From Bacillus wiedmannii (lineage in GTDB: Bacteria > Bacillota > Bacilli > Bacillales > Bacillaceae_G), in NCBI RefSeq assembly GCF_001583695.1, contig NZ_LOBC01000072.1, positions 62,001 through 126,000 on the forward strand: DNA of 64,000 bases. Reading direction: 5' to 3'. Below are positions 46,089 through 55,569 of this stretch, piece after piece. How positions within the stretch are numbered: the first letter of the stretch is position 1; each line of letters opens with the position of its first letter. The notes beneath the pieces were generated by a model. It had not been told where the DNA came from and ran no database searches. It worked only from the letters and a program-made list of their open reading frames with translations. The position numbers and the translations under genes were made by a program.

Positions 46089-46117
46089 AATATATGATAC
46101 AGTTTGAATTTTCGCAA
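46089..46117 (-). promoter_or_regulatory. Putative sigma-A promoter of fadNAE
   Basis: TTGCGA (46112-46117) and TATATT (46089-46094) on the minus strand with a 17-bp spacer. Confidence 0.6.
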
Positions 46118-46241
46118 TATATTTATTGATAAAATTTTCTGAAATAAATATTTTTCTTTTATTTGCCCATGCTATATATGTATTTTCTTCACTCAAATAC
46201 ACTTTTCCTTTTTATAATCTGACGAAACTGGAGGAATATAT

Positions 46242-46388
46242 ATGGCAAAACTTAAGAAGAACCCTTCAAAGGCTGGAATTAGCGCAGCAAGCGTAACGGG
46301 AAATGCAGGTCCGCATAATCACGGTGTGGAAAAGGGCCGTCAAGGTAATAACCAACAATATAAGAAGCATAATATGGGCGAAAAATAA
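46242..46388 (+). CDS. 48-residue basic small protein, spore-protein-like
   Basis: A small gene with GGAGGAA before the ATG. The product starts MAKLKKNPSKAGISAASVTG and ends YKKHNMGEK; it is basic, rich in Gly, Asn, Lys and Gln, and has no hydrophobic segment. Size and composition are like the minor small acid-soluble spore proteins made in the forespore. I do not recognise the exact family. The flanking spore and cell-wall genes make sporulation expression plausible. Confidence 0.7.
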   Translation: MAKLKKNPSKAGISAASVTGNAGPHNHGVEKGRQGNNQQYKKHNMGEK

Positions 46389-46475
46389 CGGTATATTTTT
46401 GGGCAGAAAACGTGGCATAATGGGTAATGGCTGCTTTTTCTGCCCAATTTATTTGTAACAAATGAGGGAATTATA

Positions 46476-47315
46476 ATGAAACGAACAATAGTTATAATTG
46501 TAATGATTGCTACACTATTTACAGGGATGATTTTCTTCTCTTATGCACAAAGGCAACAAGCTGTAAGAGCGGATCAACCTAACATTACTGGGCAATATGG
46601 CATTACAATCGATGCAGACACAGGTGAAATTTTGTATGGGAAGCGGGAAGACGAACGCTCTTATCCGGCTAGTATAGGGAAAATGATGACTACCTTACTC
46701 TTACTAGAGAATGTAAAAGAAAATGAAGAAATTACAGTTACAGAGAACGCAATTAAAACAGAAAGTCAAAGTAAGAAAATTAAACTTCGTACCGGGGAAA
46801 AGTTAAAACGTGATGAGGCATTAAAGCTTATGCTTATCATTAGTGCAGACCCAATAGCTGAATCCATCGCAGAACATATCGCAGGATCAAAAAATGAATT
46901 TGTAAAAATGATGAATGCAAGAGCGAAGGAACTTGGTACAAAGCATGCGACTTTCAAAAACGCAAGTGGTGCTGATGCACTTGGAAATAAAGTATCGCCA
47001 TATGACATTGCTATGATTACGAAAGAAGCATTAAAGTACCCAGTTGTTTTAGAATATATGAATTCAACACGTACAACTCTACATACTTCAGAACGCTCTC
47101 CAAACATCGCAAACTATGGACGAGAAGAACTATATGACGATCCATATGCAATTGGAAGTAAAAGCGGTCTATCAGCACTCGGAAAATATACGGTCGTAAC
47201 AGTGGATGAAAAAGACGGTAAACGCGTCATTAATGTTGTATTATCTTCTACTCGCACGCAGCTATATCCTGATACGAAGAAAATGGCACATTACGCATTT
47301 CAGCAATTAAAATAA
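46476..47315 (+). CDS. D-alanyl-D-alanine carboxypeptidase (S11, DacA-like)
   Basis: A 279-residue penicillin-binding protein with an N-terminal signal or anchor helix (about 3-22). It trims the terminal D-Ala of cell-wall pentapeptides. SxxK is present in YPASIGKMMT and KSG in KSGLSALGK. The SxN motif appears as SAD (LMLIISADPIAESIAEHIAGS), Asn to Asp, which may alter activity. It lacks the C-terminal PBP5 domain and amphipathic anchor, being shorter than DacA. Confidence 0.85.
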   Translation: MKRTIVIIVMIATLFTGMIFFSYAQRQQAVRADQPNITGQYGITIDADTGEILYGKREDERSYPASIGKMMTTLLLLENVKENEEITVTENAIKTESQSKKIKLRTGEKLKRDEALKLMLIISADPIAESIAEHIAGSKNEFVKMMNARAKELGTKHATFKNASGADALGNKVSPYDIAMITKEALKYPVVLEYMNSTRTTLHTSERSPNIANYGREELYDDPYAIGSKSGLSALGKYTVVTVDEKDGKRVINVVLSSTRTQLYPDTKKMAHYAFQQLK

Positions 47316-47346
47316 CCAAGGAGTATTTTCTCCTTGGTTATTTTTT
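47311..47346. terminator. Bidirectional intrinsic terminator
   Basis: A perfect 13-bp stem AATAACCAAGGAG/CTCCTTGGTTATT with T run; between the DacA-like gene and proline dehydrogenase. Confidence 0.9.
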
Positions 47347-48255
47347 AACCATACCTTTTAACACGAACGCAACGTTTGCTGGACGCTCTGCTAAACGACG
47401 CATGAAGTAGCCATACCAGTCGTTTCCATAAGGCACATAAACACGCATTTTGTAACCTTCTTTTACTAGCTCAAGTTGACGCTCATTACGAATACCATAT
47501 AACATCTGGAATTCAAATTGGTCTCTTGGAATGTTGTGTTCTTCGGCAAGTTTTTTCGTATATTCAATAATCGCTTCGTCATGTGAAGCAATTGCAGTAT
47601 AATTTCCATTTAATAAGTGCATTTTTATAATTTTTTTATAGTTATCATCTACATCTTTCTTATCCGGGAACGCTACCTCTTCAGGTTCTTTATAAGCTCC
47701 TTTTACAAGACGTAAATTCGGACTATAAGCATTTAATTCTTCCATATCTTTTTCTGTACGATATAAGTAAGCTTGAATAACTGTACCAATATTATCGTAT
47801 TCAGATTTTAATTGTTTAAAGATCTCAATTGTTTTCCCGCAGCGCGTATAGTCTTCCATATCAATTGTAATAAACACACCATTTTCTTTTCCAGCTTCTA
47901 AAATACGGCGCATGTTGTTCATTACGATTTCATCAGAGATATCTAATCCCATAGAAGTCATCTTTAAAGAAAGCTGCGAATCAAGACCTTCTCTTCCAAT
48001 TGCACGAATCGCTTCAATCGATTCGCTAGCCATTTCATTTGCTTCCGCTTCGTTATCAACGAATTCACCTAAATAATCGATCGTTACACAAAGACCTTGC
48101 TTATTTAATGCTTTAATTGCAGCTGTCGCTAATTCAATCGTTTCCCCTGCGACGAAGCGACCTGCACCAAAGCGCAAACCATACTTTTTAGCCAGTTTTG
48201 TTAGCGCTTTATTTTTTGACAAGAAAAGAAACGAATTTCGCATTAATTGTTCCAT
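47338..48255 (-). CDS. yusM: Proline dehydrogenase
   Basis: A 305-residue FAD-dependent TIM-barrel enzyme that oxidises proline to pyrroline-5-carboxylate. Typical segments are RFVAGETIE, DYLGEF, ASHDEAIIEY, FQMLYGIRNE and VYVPYGNDWYGYFMRRLAERP. Matches B. subtilis YusM/FadM next to the fad genes. The ATG at 48255 is favoured, since the upstream GTG overlaps AGGGGTGA. Confidence 0.9.
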   Translation of the reverse strand: MEQLMRNSFLFLSKNKALTKLAKKYGLRFGAGRFVAGETIELATAAIKALNKQGLCVTIDYLGEFVDNEAEANEMASESIEAIRAIGREGLDSQLSLKMTSMGLDISDEIVMNNMRRILEAGKENGVFITIDMEDYTRCGKTIEIFKQLKSEYDNIGTVIQAYLYRTEKDMEELNAYSPNLRLVKGAYKEPEEVAFPDKKDVDDNYKKIIKMHLLNGNYTAIASHDEAIIEYTKKLAEEHNIPRDQFEFQMLYGIRNERQLELVKEGYKMRVYVPYGNDWYGYFMRRLAERPANVAFVLKGMVKK

Positions 48256-48264
48256 GTAATTCAC

Positions 48265-48566
48265 CCCTATGACTGTGATTTATCTGTTTTTTACCCCTCT
48301 TCAAAATTATATCACTGTTTAAAATTATTGGATACAAATAATTATTTAGATAATTTATAAAATACTATAAAAATATTTAAAACCCTATATTCTTGCTTAT
48401 AAATATGCCTGAAATATTTTTCGACATTTAGAAAAATGGAGTTTACTAAGCACAAAATAGGCATGTCGAATATTTTCGACATGCCTATAGAATCCTTTAT
48501 ATTCCATGTAAATTATATAAGGATATTAATACAGAAAACTTGAGATTATATTTACCTCAAGTTTTT
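48265..48566. other. Intergenic stretch with perfect hairpins
   Basis: Contains a 14-bp perfect hairpin ATAGGCATGTCGAA/TTCGACATGCCTAT (48457-48488, 4-nt loop) and a terminator-like stem AACTTGAG/CTCAAGTT (48537-48563) with a T run on the plus strand. No ORF. Confidence 0.6.
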
Positions 48567-48568
48567 TT
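48537..48568. terminator. Terminator-like hairpin after the YusU-like gene
   Basis: Stem AACTTGAG/CTCAAGTT with an 11-nt loop; T7 follows on the plus strand and TTTTCT on the minus side. Confidence 0.6.
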
Positions 48569-48812
48569 ATTGCTCATTTCTCTTCTCTTCATTCAGCCTT
48601 TTAATATCTGTAATTAACTGTACCATCTCTTCTTTTGCATCGGGATATGTCTCATTCCAGTGCTTCACTAAAGCCGGCATCGTCTTTGCTATGTAAGAAT
48701 ACAGTGCCCACTTCTGCACCTGCTCTTTTCTCTCTTCATTGCTCTCTCCAAGTAATAACTCCGTGTATTTCTCTAACAACCCGTCAAATTGTTCATTAAA
48801 CTTTTCACTCAT
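48567..48812 (-). CDS. YusU-like small helical protein
   Basis: An 81-residue, highly charged helical protein (FNEQFDGLLEKYTELLLGESNEERKEQVQKWALYSYIAKTMPALVKHWN). It resembles the B. subtilis YusU family (possibly DUF2573), whose function is unknown. A good AGGAGGTAAAT site precedes the ATG. It follows the thiamine-binding-type gene after a terminator. Confidence 0.7.
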   Translation of the reverse strand: MSEKFNEQFDGLLEKYTELLLGESNEERKEQVQKWALYSYIAKTMPALVKHWNETYPDAKEEMVQLITDIKRLNEEKRNEQ

Positions 48813-48830
48813 CTTATTTACCTCCTATAT

Positions 48831-48862
48831 GAAAAAAGCAGCGAAGATCGCTGCTTTTTCTT
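48831..48862 (-). terminator. Intrinsic terminator of the MTH1187-like gene
   Basis: An 11-bp stem AAAAAGCAGCG/CGCTGCTTTTT, with T run on the minus strand. Confidence 0.85.
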
Positions 48863-49163
48863 ATAATTTTGATCGAACAGAGTTTAATTTCTTCTCCATT
48901 GTGCTTACTTTATCACGACGATCATCGATACGAATTGTTGTCGCAACGCGCTGTGCACCTTTCGTATATGGAACTTCATGCATTTGTTGAATTACTTCTA
49001 GAATGACAGGAAGATCTCCTTCAATTACTGTATTCATTGGTGTTAATTGATACTTCACGCGATCTGCATTTTTCTCTAGCACCTTTTGTACTTCTGCTAC
49101 ATATTCACTAACACTTGGATTACCAGTTCCTACTGGAATAATCGATACGTCAACAATTGCCAT
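48861..49163 (-). CDS. MTH1187/YqgV-type thiamine-binding domain protein
   Basis: A 100-residue ferredoxin-like fold protein (MAIVDVSIIPVGTGNPSVSEYVAE, YQLTPMNTVIEGDLPVILEVIQQMHE). Relatives bind thiamine or HMP and may buffer or sense the vitamin. AGGAGGAAG precedes the ATG. No thiamine genes or TPP riboswitch are nearby. Confidence 0.8.
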   Translation of the reverse strand: MAIVDVSIIPVGTGNPSVSEYVAEVQKVLEKNADRVKYQLTPMNTVIEGDLPVILEVIQQMHEVPYTKGAQRVATTIRIDDRRDKVSTMEKKLNSVRSKL

Positions 49164-49240
49164 AGTAGTCTTCCTCCTATAATTGCTTCTTATATATCCA
49201 TTGTCTATTTTACCGAAATACTCATCATTTTACTAATTTG

Positions 49241-51241
49241 TTATTCCTCTATTTTAAACTGCTCAACCAATCTTTCTAAGTCTCTCATATGCTCCGTCAA
49301 GCTTTCCATCGTATGAGCTACCTTTTCTAGATGACTCACTTGAGATTCAGTTGCAGCATTTACTTCTTCCGAAACAGCTGCGCTTTCTTGACTCGTACTA
49401 GCAATTGTATGCATTACCGCTGTAATTTCTCCTTGCTCGTAACCGATGTTATGTACCTCTTCTACAATTTGTTCGACTGAAGTACTAATCGTATTTACAA
49501 CTGACATAATTGTGCGGAATTCCGCCTCTGCCTCTGTCGTAACGTTATTTTGCACATCCGCAATATCTTTTAATTTACTTACAACCTCTACAACTCGTTT
49601 TACCTCTACTTGTACATCACCAATCATTGTTGCGATTTCTCCTGTCGCCTCTTTCGATTGTTCCGCTAACTTTCGAACTTCTTCAGCAACAACAGCAAAC
49701 CCTTTACCTTGTTCACCTGCACGCGCCGCTTCAATCGAAGCATTTAAAGCAAGTAAATTCGTTTGATCCGAAATACCCTTTATAAGCTCTACAACATTTT
49801 GAATCGATCCAACTCTTTGCTCTAACTTTCCGGATGCTTCCTCTGTATGAACAACAATCGAAGATGATTGGCCCCTTGTACGAACTAAATTCCGCATCGT
49901 ATTTAATCCTTGCTTAGATGCCTCTTCAGCTTTGCCAGCCACTCCTTTTATTTCACCAACAGAGTTATTCATTTGTTCCACTGACTGCGCCATATTCTCG
50001 AGCTGCTCTGAAACTTCATCTACACTATTAGCAAGAGTGGACGCTCCTCCGCTCACATCATCCATTGCACCTGATACTTCTCTACTAGCTGCTACAGTTT
50101 CATTCGTTAAATAATGTAGATTGCTCGTTGATTGTTGCACTGTTGATACACTATTTTTAATTTTACTTACCATCTCATTCATTTGCTCAACCATATGATT
50201 AAAATGGTTCGTCAGTTCTCCAACTTCGTCCTTACTTGTCACTTTCATTCGTAACGTTAAATCACCTTCTGCTACTTTTTGAACGTGATTCGTTAATAGT
50301 TGCAGTGGTCTTGCTAATCTTCTTGAGAACAAGTATGAAGCTACGATTCCAACTAATAAGCTAATACATGCCATTATAATGACTGTATTTCTCGTACTAT
50401 TTAATAACTCATCAATCGTTTCTTTCGGATAAAAAATTCCTATTTTCCATTTCATCAAATCAAATGACTGACTATAAACAACTACATCTTCACCTTTTAA
50501 TGTAGTGACAGCATATTTTGTTACATCTTTATTTAAACTCTTCACAAGTGGTTCTTTCGAAACATCTTTCCCGATTTTATCTGGGTAAACAAGAGCCATA
50601 TTTTTATCATTTATAATAAACATTTCTCCGCCATTATTGTATTGAATATTATGAAGTAACTTCTGAATTGTTCCAAGTGATACATCCATCGCTACAACAC
50701 CTAATACAGATCCATCTTGAGCTGTAATTGCTTTAGAAACTCCCACACTTAGCTTACCTGTCGCAATTTCATACATAGGTTGCCCCCAGTGAACCTTTTT
50801 CACATCAGCTTCTGAGTCTTTATACCAAGGTCTTGTCGTTGGGTCATATCCTTCTGGCACTTGTCCACCTTCAGCAAGATTGGCACTTAATGTTTTTTTA
50901 TCTTTCGTACCAATATATAAGTCTAAAATGCCAGGATGATTCTTTTTATACTCCGAAAACTCTTTCGTCAAAAATACTTCCTCTTCTGGAGTAACTCCGT
51001 CTTGAAGTATATTACGAACCATCTCACTGCTCGCATAATACCCCATATCTTCATCCGTTCTTTGAACAAATGTCGTAAGTTGCTCTGTCACAAGATCCAT
51101 CGTATTTTGAGAATACTGGTCTAAGGAGCGCACTTCCTTCTCTTTCTGTAATTGATACATAGCTGTACCTAATATTACAAACATCATAGAAATAAGAACC
51201 GAAAATACTACCGCAATTTTTAAACGTAAACTTCTCAACAT
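49241..51241 (-). CDS. Methyl-accepting chemotaxis protein
   Basis: A 666-residue chemoreceptor. N-terminal helix (about 10-32), periplasm-type dCache sensor (about 40-280; [20 protein letters not shown]), second helix (about 285-305), HAMP ([25 protein letters not shown]), and a long signalling coiled coil with the hairpin tip [31 protein letters not shown] is typical of amino-acid-type dCache sensors. The start at MLRSLRLK is well placed before the helix; upstream frame extension is not signal-like. Confidence 0.92.
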   Translation of the reverse strand: MLRSLRLKIAVVFSVLISMMFVILGTAMYQLQKEKEVRSLDQYSQNTMDLVTEQLTTFVQRTDEDMGYYASSEMVRNILQDGVTPEEEVFLTKEFSEYKKNHPGILDLYIGTKDKKTLSANLAEGGQVPEGYDPTTRPWYKDSEADVKKVHWGQPMYEIATGKLSVGVSKAITAQDGSVLGVVAMDVSLGTIQKLLHNIQYNNGGEMFIINDKNMALVYPDKIGKDVSKEPLVKSLNKDVTKYAVTTLKGEDVVVYSQSFDLMKWKIGIFYPKETIDELLNSTRNTVIIMACISLLVGIVASYLFSRRLARPLQLLTNHVQKVAEGDLTLRMKVTSKDEVGELTNHFNHMVEQMNEMVSKIKNSVSTVQQSTSNLHYLTNETVAASREVSGAMDDVSGGASTLANSVDEVSEQLENMAQSVEQMNNSVGEIKGVAGKAEEASKQGLNTMRNLVRTRGQSSSIVVHTEEASGKLEQRVGSIQNVVELIKGISDQTNLLALNASIEAARAGEQGKGFAVVAEEVRKLAEQSKEATGEIATMIGDVQVEVKRVVEVVSKLKDIADVQNNVTTEAEAEFRTIMSVVNTISTSVEQIVEEVHNIGYEQGEITAVMHTIASTSQESAAVSEEVNAATESQVSHLEKVAHTMESLTEHMRDLERLVEQFKIEE

Positions 51242-51429
51242 CTTCCCCCAAGCATTCCCTTCATGTTGTATTGTAATCGTATTAATCACTATATTAAGTA
51301 TAATGGATAAAATTAAAAAATTGAAACTAATTCTCATTTCAATCTGATTAGAAAACCTACTACCACTTGTGTAAAAACAAATAGTTCATTATCCTTAAGC
51401 TATATAATCTCATTCGTTCGGAGGGAACT

Positions 51430-52188
51430 ATGTTACAAAAATTCGGTTTCTCACAATATGAAAGCCAAGCTTACGAAGTTGTCGTATCAAGCAACGAACC
51501 ATTAGATGCTACAACGATCGTGAAGCATTCTGGTGTCCCAAAAGCAAAAATATATGAAGTGCTTGCACGCCTAATCGATAAAGGAATGGTAATGGATTCC
51601 GTTTCAGAGAAGAAAAAGATGTATACAGCATTACCACTCAAGCTAGCAATTGAAAAATTAACGACAGAATTCCAATCAAATATTAAAGAATTGGAAACGA
51701 ATATATCGAAAAAATCATTTACAGATGACCGTGTATGGAGCTTAAAAATGCAATCTTCTATTCGAGTTCAAAGTAAAGAACTCATCGAAAGTGCAAAAGA
51801 ATCAATTCGCATTTCAGCTTGGAATGATACTCTTTTAGAATATCTTCCGTTATTAGAAGAAAAGGCAAAACAAGGGGTCAAAACCGAGTCCCTTATCGTT
51901 GGAAACGTAGAAACAAACTTAGAAAACATGCATTTTCTAATCCCAGCTGAAGAGCCTAACGCGCTAGAGCGCTACTTACTACTCATCGTTGACGACCGTG
52001 AAATTTTATTTGCTGGTGTAGAGCAAGAATCATGGCAAGCAATGAAAACAATGTCACAACCTTTCGTGAAGTTCTTTACAGAATTTTTCTATCATGACGT
52101 TGCACTTGCGAAGATTACCCAGAAACACCATGATCTCTTTATGGAAGATGAGGAAATTAAGAGTTTGTTGATGAAGTTGAGATACTAA
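51430..52188 (+). CDS. TrmB-family transcriptional regulator
   Basis: A 252-residue regulator with an N-terminal winged helix (FGFSQYESQAYEVVVSSNEPLDATTIVKHSGVPKAKIYEVLARL) and a C-terminal PLD-like sugar-sensing TrmB domain (from about residue 110). Such proteins usually control sugar or polyol genes. Divergent from the chemoreceptor gene. GGAGGGA precedes the ATG and TATAAT lies about 25 bp upstream. Confidence 0.88.
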   Translation: MLQKFGFSQYESQAYEVVVSSNEPLDATTIVKHSGVPKAKIYEVLARLIDKGMVMDSVSEKKKMYTALPLKLAIEKLTTEFQSNIKELETNISKKSFTDDRVWSLKMQSSIRVQSKELIESAKESIRISAWNDTLLEYLPLLEEKAKQGVKTESLIVGNVETNLENMHFLIPAEEPNALERYLLLIVDDREILFAGVEQESWQAMKTMSQPFVKFFTEFFYHDVALAKITQKHHDLFMEDEEIKSLLMKLRY

Positions 52189-52220
52189 AAAAACGCCTCT
52201 ATTACAAGGCGTTTTTTTCT
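52187..52220. terminator. Bidirectional intrinsic terminator
   Basis: A perfect 12-bp stem AAAAAAACGCCT/AGGCGTTTTTTT between the TrmB-type gene and the adhesin gene. Confidence 0.9.
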
Positions 52221-53856
52221 ACATTTCTTTTCTATTTTTCATCCTTAACACATAAGCACCCGCAATAATAAAACCAATTCCTAAAACGAATAAAGCGGTA
52301 AATTCATTGCCGACGCCGCCAGTAGCTGGTAAACGCACTTCATTATGAGTATTAGGTTGTTGCATTGGCTTCACATCAGCCGAAGGTTTCACTTCTTCAT
52401 TCGGTATTGGCTTATTTGACTTAGAAGGAAGCGATGCCTTTTCTTCTTTCTTATTTTTCACAATATGTTTAATAATTTCTCCATTCTCTTTTATTTCAAA
52501 TGCAAATGTCTCTTCATTTATTACATATCCATTCGGTGCTATTGTTTCTTTATACTTGTACTTTCCGTATGGTAGTTTAAATTTCGCTATACCTTTTTCA
52601 TCCGTTTTCCCTTTTACTACTTCTTTTCCTTGTTCGTTGTAGATTGTAAATTCTGCATTTGGCAGTTTCGTATTCCCATCTGCTACATCTAGTTTCGTAT
52701 TCCCATCTGCTACATCTACTTTCGTTATTTCTAGTTCACCTTTTATATTTTCATTTTTCAACTCTAATACAGCAGTTTCACCAGTTTTCACTTCAATTTT
52801 TTTAACACTTCCGTCTAACACATATCCAGCTGGCGCTTGAATTTCTTTGACGCTATATATACCGATTGAAAGATTACCTAACTCCGCAATCCCCTTATCA
52901 TTAGTCGTGACATTTTGTTTAAAGTTTTCATTAGAAACCTCAAACACCGCCCCTTTTAATAATTCCTTTTTTTCTCCTAATTTCATAATCTTTAAAGAGC
53001 CTACTGATTCCCAATTTACAACTAAATCTGTACTGATTTTCTCACTATTTCTTTGTAACAATACCGTTGTATTTTGAACTTTTTCTGATCCTTTAAAAGC
53101 TATCGCTTGTAAATTTGTTAAATTAGACTTTACTTTCATTTTAAAATTACCACTACTCGTATTTTTCGGGATTAAAATTTTAAATTTTTCGTTAATTGAT
53201 AATATACTTTTCTCTTCTCCATTTTCATTTACAATTCGAAGCCCTTTAGGAGCACCTTCAGGAAGTATTGTATAAGAGCCAGAAACCGCATTTGTTTGCA
53301 CTGCATAAAACCCTGTTTCTAAATAATCATCTTTTTGTGTAGCAGTTTGTGGATCTACAGGATTAACTTTAAAGAATACATCTTGTGATCCAGTTTCTTT
53401 TTTTGAAGCCTCTACTAAACGCTTCATAAGATTATGTACTCGTTCATTTTTTGCAACTAAATCTTCTTCCGTTAATTCATTCGCTGCAATCCATACCGCT
53501 AATTGTGTAGCATAATGCGCTTCTTCCGTTGTCGCTACATCTAATTCAGATGGGCTTTTTTGAGGATATCCGTTCAATAAAACACGGTATACAGAATCAG
53601 ATGTTTTCCCCATTTCAGGCAAATCATCCCCATTGGGTGAACGTAAATCAGGCGTTAAACAATACGCAATACTACCCGAAGCCGTTTTAATTATTTCGGT
53701 CTTTATTTCACGATGTTTCGAATTACTATAGCTCCAATCCATTTTATATGTTTCTCTGTTCATTACTTCTGCCTTTACTTGTGGCATTGCAATTCCTAAT
53801 AAAATAATAAGAGCGCTTAAAAAACTAAACCATTTTCCTACCATCTTTCGTTTCAT
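52219..53856 (-). CDS. LPATG cell-wall-anchored thioester (TED) adhesin with Cna-B repeats
   Basis: A 545-residue surface protein. Signal peptide ends near KAE; a thioester-type domain follows, with Cys in IAYCLTPD (C66) and Gln in HYATQLAVW (Q118), the pair that forms a covalent host-binding bond in TED adhesins. Then come two SpaA/Cna-B domains with Glu in VKEIQAP and YKETIAP for isopeptide bonds, a Pro/Lys stalk, the sortase signal LPATGG, a helix and a basic tail. A 9-residue exact tandem duplication (VADGNTKLD) precedes the second Cna-B domain. No sortase gene lies in the window. The start may be 53856 or the ATG 12 bp further in. Confidence 0.9.
   Translation of the reverse strand: MKRKMVGKWFSFLSALIILLGIAMPQVKAEVMNRETYKMDWSYSNSKHREIKTEIIKTASGSIAYCLTPDLRSPNGDDLPEMGKTSDSVYRVLLNGYPQKSPSELDVATTEEAHYATQLAVWIAANELTEEDLVAKNERVHNLMKRLVEASKKETGSQDVFFKVNPVDPQTATQKDDYLETGFYAVQTNAVSGSYTILPEGAPKGLRIVNENGEEKSILSINEKFKILIPKNTSSGNFKMKVKSNLTNLQAIAFKGSEKVQNTTVLLQRNSEKISTDLVVNWESVGSLKIMKLGEKKELLKGAVFEVSNENFKQNVTTNDKGIAELGNLSIGIYSVKEIQAPAGYVLDGSVKKIEVKTGETAVLELKNENIKGELEITKVDVADGNTKLDVADGNTKLPNAEFTIYNEQGKEVVKGKTDEKGIAKFKLPYGKYKYKETIAPNGYVINEETFAFEIKENGEIIKHIVKNKKEEKASLPSKSNKPIPNEEVKPSADVKPMQQPNTHNEVRLPATGGVGNEFTALFVLGIGFIIAGAYVLRMKNRKEM
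52664..52717. repeat. 27-bp exact tandem duplication inside the adhesin gene
   Basis: Copies 52664-52690 and 52691-52717 are identical, begin AGTTTCGTATTCCC, and keep the reading frame (9 codons). Probably replication slippage. Confidence 0.9.
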
Positions 53857-54062
53857 TCTCTCCACCACCATATGTAAATTTCTGTATGAAGCAATCTTAC
53901 TGTTTCATTGTACTTATAGTAAAAAAAAGAGAATAGGTGGTTTTTTTGTAGTATCTTGTCGAATTGTTGAGAAAGTTCCAAAGTAATAAGCAACTTTAAA
54001 ATTATTTGCTCTCATGCTGCTATTGACAAATGAATATTACATATTTTAAATTTCAAAAAAAT

Positions 54063-54090
54063 AAAAAAGCACTTTATAAGTGCCTTCATA
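54063..54090 (-). terminator. Intrinsic terminator of the 56-aa gene
   Basis: Stem with GGCACTT/AAGTGCT arms and ATA loop, followed on the minus strand by TTTTTTATTTT. Confidence 0.75.
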
Positions 54091-54123
54091 ACTTACGAGA
54101 AACAAATTTTAAACGAATATATA

Positions 54124-54294
54124 TTACTTATCTTTTTCTTTTATCTCCATTAACAAATTAATTATTTTCTCATTTTGCTCCACTTGTTTCTCTGAATTTT
54201 GATAGATGAAACGAATCCATCTTAATACAAAAACAACTACAACTATCGGTAATAGTGCAAGTATCATACCGAATATAGAGAAATTGAACATCAT
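54124..54294 (-). CDS. 56-residue single-helix membrane protein
   Basis: A short gene with AGGTGATGGG ideally placed before ATG-ATG. The product MMFNFSIFGMILALLPIVVV and onward has one membrane helix (about 6-26) and a charged cytoplasmic tail of Glu, Lys, Gln and Asn (coiled-coil-like, ending IKEKDK). Followed by its own terminator. No family recognised. Confidence 0.7.
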   Translation of the reverse strand: MMFNFSIFGMILALLPIVVVVFVLRWIRFIYQNSEKQVEQNEKIINLLMEIKEKDK

Positions 54295-54377
54295 TTTCCC
54301 ATCACCTCGCTACATACAACTTTCTCCATATATCCACTAAAACCTGCAAAATTTTACAATTTTTAAAAAAGAACCTA

Positions 54378-55550
54378 TCAAACGATAGATTCTTCTTTCA
54401 CGGACTGAGTAGAACGTCCTCTCGTAATAGAGAAAATCGCACAAAGCAGAGCTAATATAATAAAGCCGCCACCTACCCAAGCATTATATATAACAGATGA
54501 TTTTTCAATAACAACTCCGCCTACTGTTGAACCGAGCGCAATTCCTAAGTGAAGCGCAGAGTTATTTAAACTTTGCTGAATACCAGCCGATTCTGGTGCA
54601 ATTTCAATTAAATAATTTTGTTGTGCTGGCGAAATAGCCCAGCTCAGCATACTCCAAAGTCCCATCATAATAATGAACAACGGGAATGAGAATGTCATCA
54701 TCGGCAATATGAAGATCGCACACGCAAATACAATAATAATTGAAATAATACTTTTCTTCGATCCCCATTTATCAGCAAGCAAGCCCCCAAGGCCGCCTCC
54801 AAGTACCGCTGCAATTCCGAAAATGAAGTAAAACACACTAATCCAATCCGCTTCAACATGCATCACATCTTTTAAAAATGGTGTTAAATATGCATATAGT
54901 GTTAAATGACCCGTTAAAAATAAAAATGATGTTAACTGTGCACTTACGATTTTCTTATCTTTTAACGTAGCAATTTGTTCTCTTATTGATAACACTGATG
55001 TCGGTGGTACTTTCGTTAAGAATAGTGAAATACAAGCGATTGCTATAACTGTTAATACCGAAATTAATACAAATGGTGCACGCCATCCATATGCATTTCC
55101 AAGTACAAGTCCAAGTGGTACTCCAAGTACAAGTGATCCACTAATCCCCATGAAAATGATTCCAATGGCACGCGCACGAAAATGCGGTTCTACAACGCTA
55201 GAAGCAAGTGTTACTGACAGTGCAATAATAAGCGAACCACTCGCTGCACAAACAACCCTTGAGAACATTAACATCCCGTAATTCACACTAAATGCTGAAA
55301 TAATATTTCCGATTAAGAAAATTGATAATGCCCCAATGTATAATCTTTTTCTTTCAAATTTTCCAGTTACCGCTAATAAAACCGGACCTGATAAAGCAAA
55401 TACTACTGAAAATATTGTTATAAGCTGACCAGCTGCACTAATAGATACTCCTAAATCATTGGCAACTAGATCGAGCGTTCCTCCTATAATTAGCTCAACC
55501 GTTCCGACTACGAAAGCCGCGATAGCTAAAATATACACACGAAAATTCAA
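54378..55550 (-). CDS. MFS exporter (DHA1, AraJ/YdhP-like)
   Basis: A 390-residue transporter with twelve helices and the motif A-type GKFERKRLYIG between helices 2 and 3. It resembles drug or sugar efflux antiporters. The start is unclear: TTG at 55550 (MNFRVYILA) has GGGGAAAG upstream and matches the usual N-terminus, while GTG at 55562 has no ribosome site. A 14-bp perfect inverted repeat lies just upstream and is probably an operator. Confidence 0.85.
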   Translation of the reverse strand: MNFRVYILAIAAFVVGTVELIIGGTLDLVANDLGVSISAAGQLITIFSVVFALSGPVLLAVTGKFERKRLYIGALSIFLIGNIISAFSVNYGMLMFSRVVCAASGSLIIALSVTLASSVVEPHFRARAIGIIFMGISGSLVLGVPLGLVLGNAYGWRAPFVLISVLTVIAIACISLFLTKVPPTSVLSIREQIATLKDKKIVSAQLTSFLFLTGHLTLYAYLTPFLKDVMHVEADWISVFYFIFGIAAVLGGGLGGLLADKWGSKKSIISIIIVFACAIFILPMMTFSFPLFIIMMGLWSMLSWAISPAQQNYLIEIAPESAGIQQSLNNSALHLGIALGSTVGGVVIEKSSVIYNAWVGGGFIILALLCAIFSITRGRSTQSVKEESIV

Positions 55551-55569
55551 GTCTTTCCCCACGCTTTCT

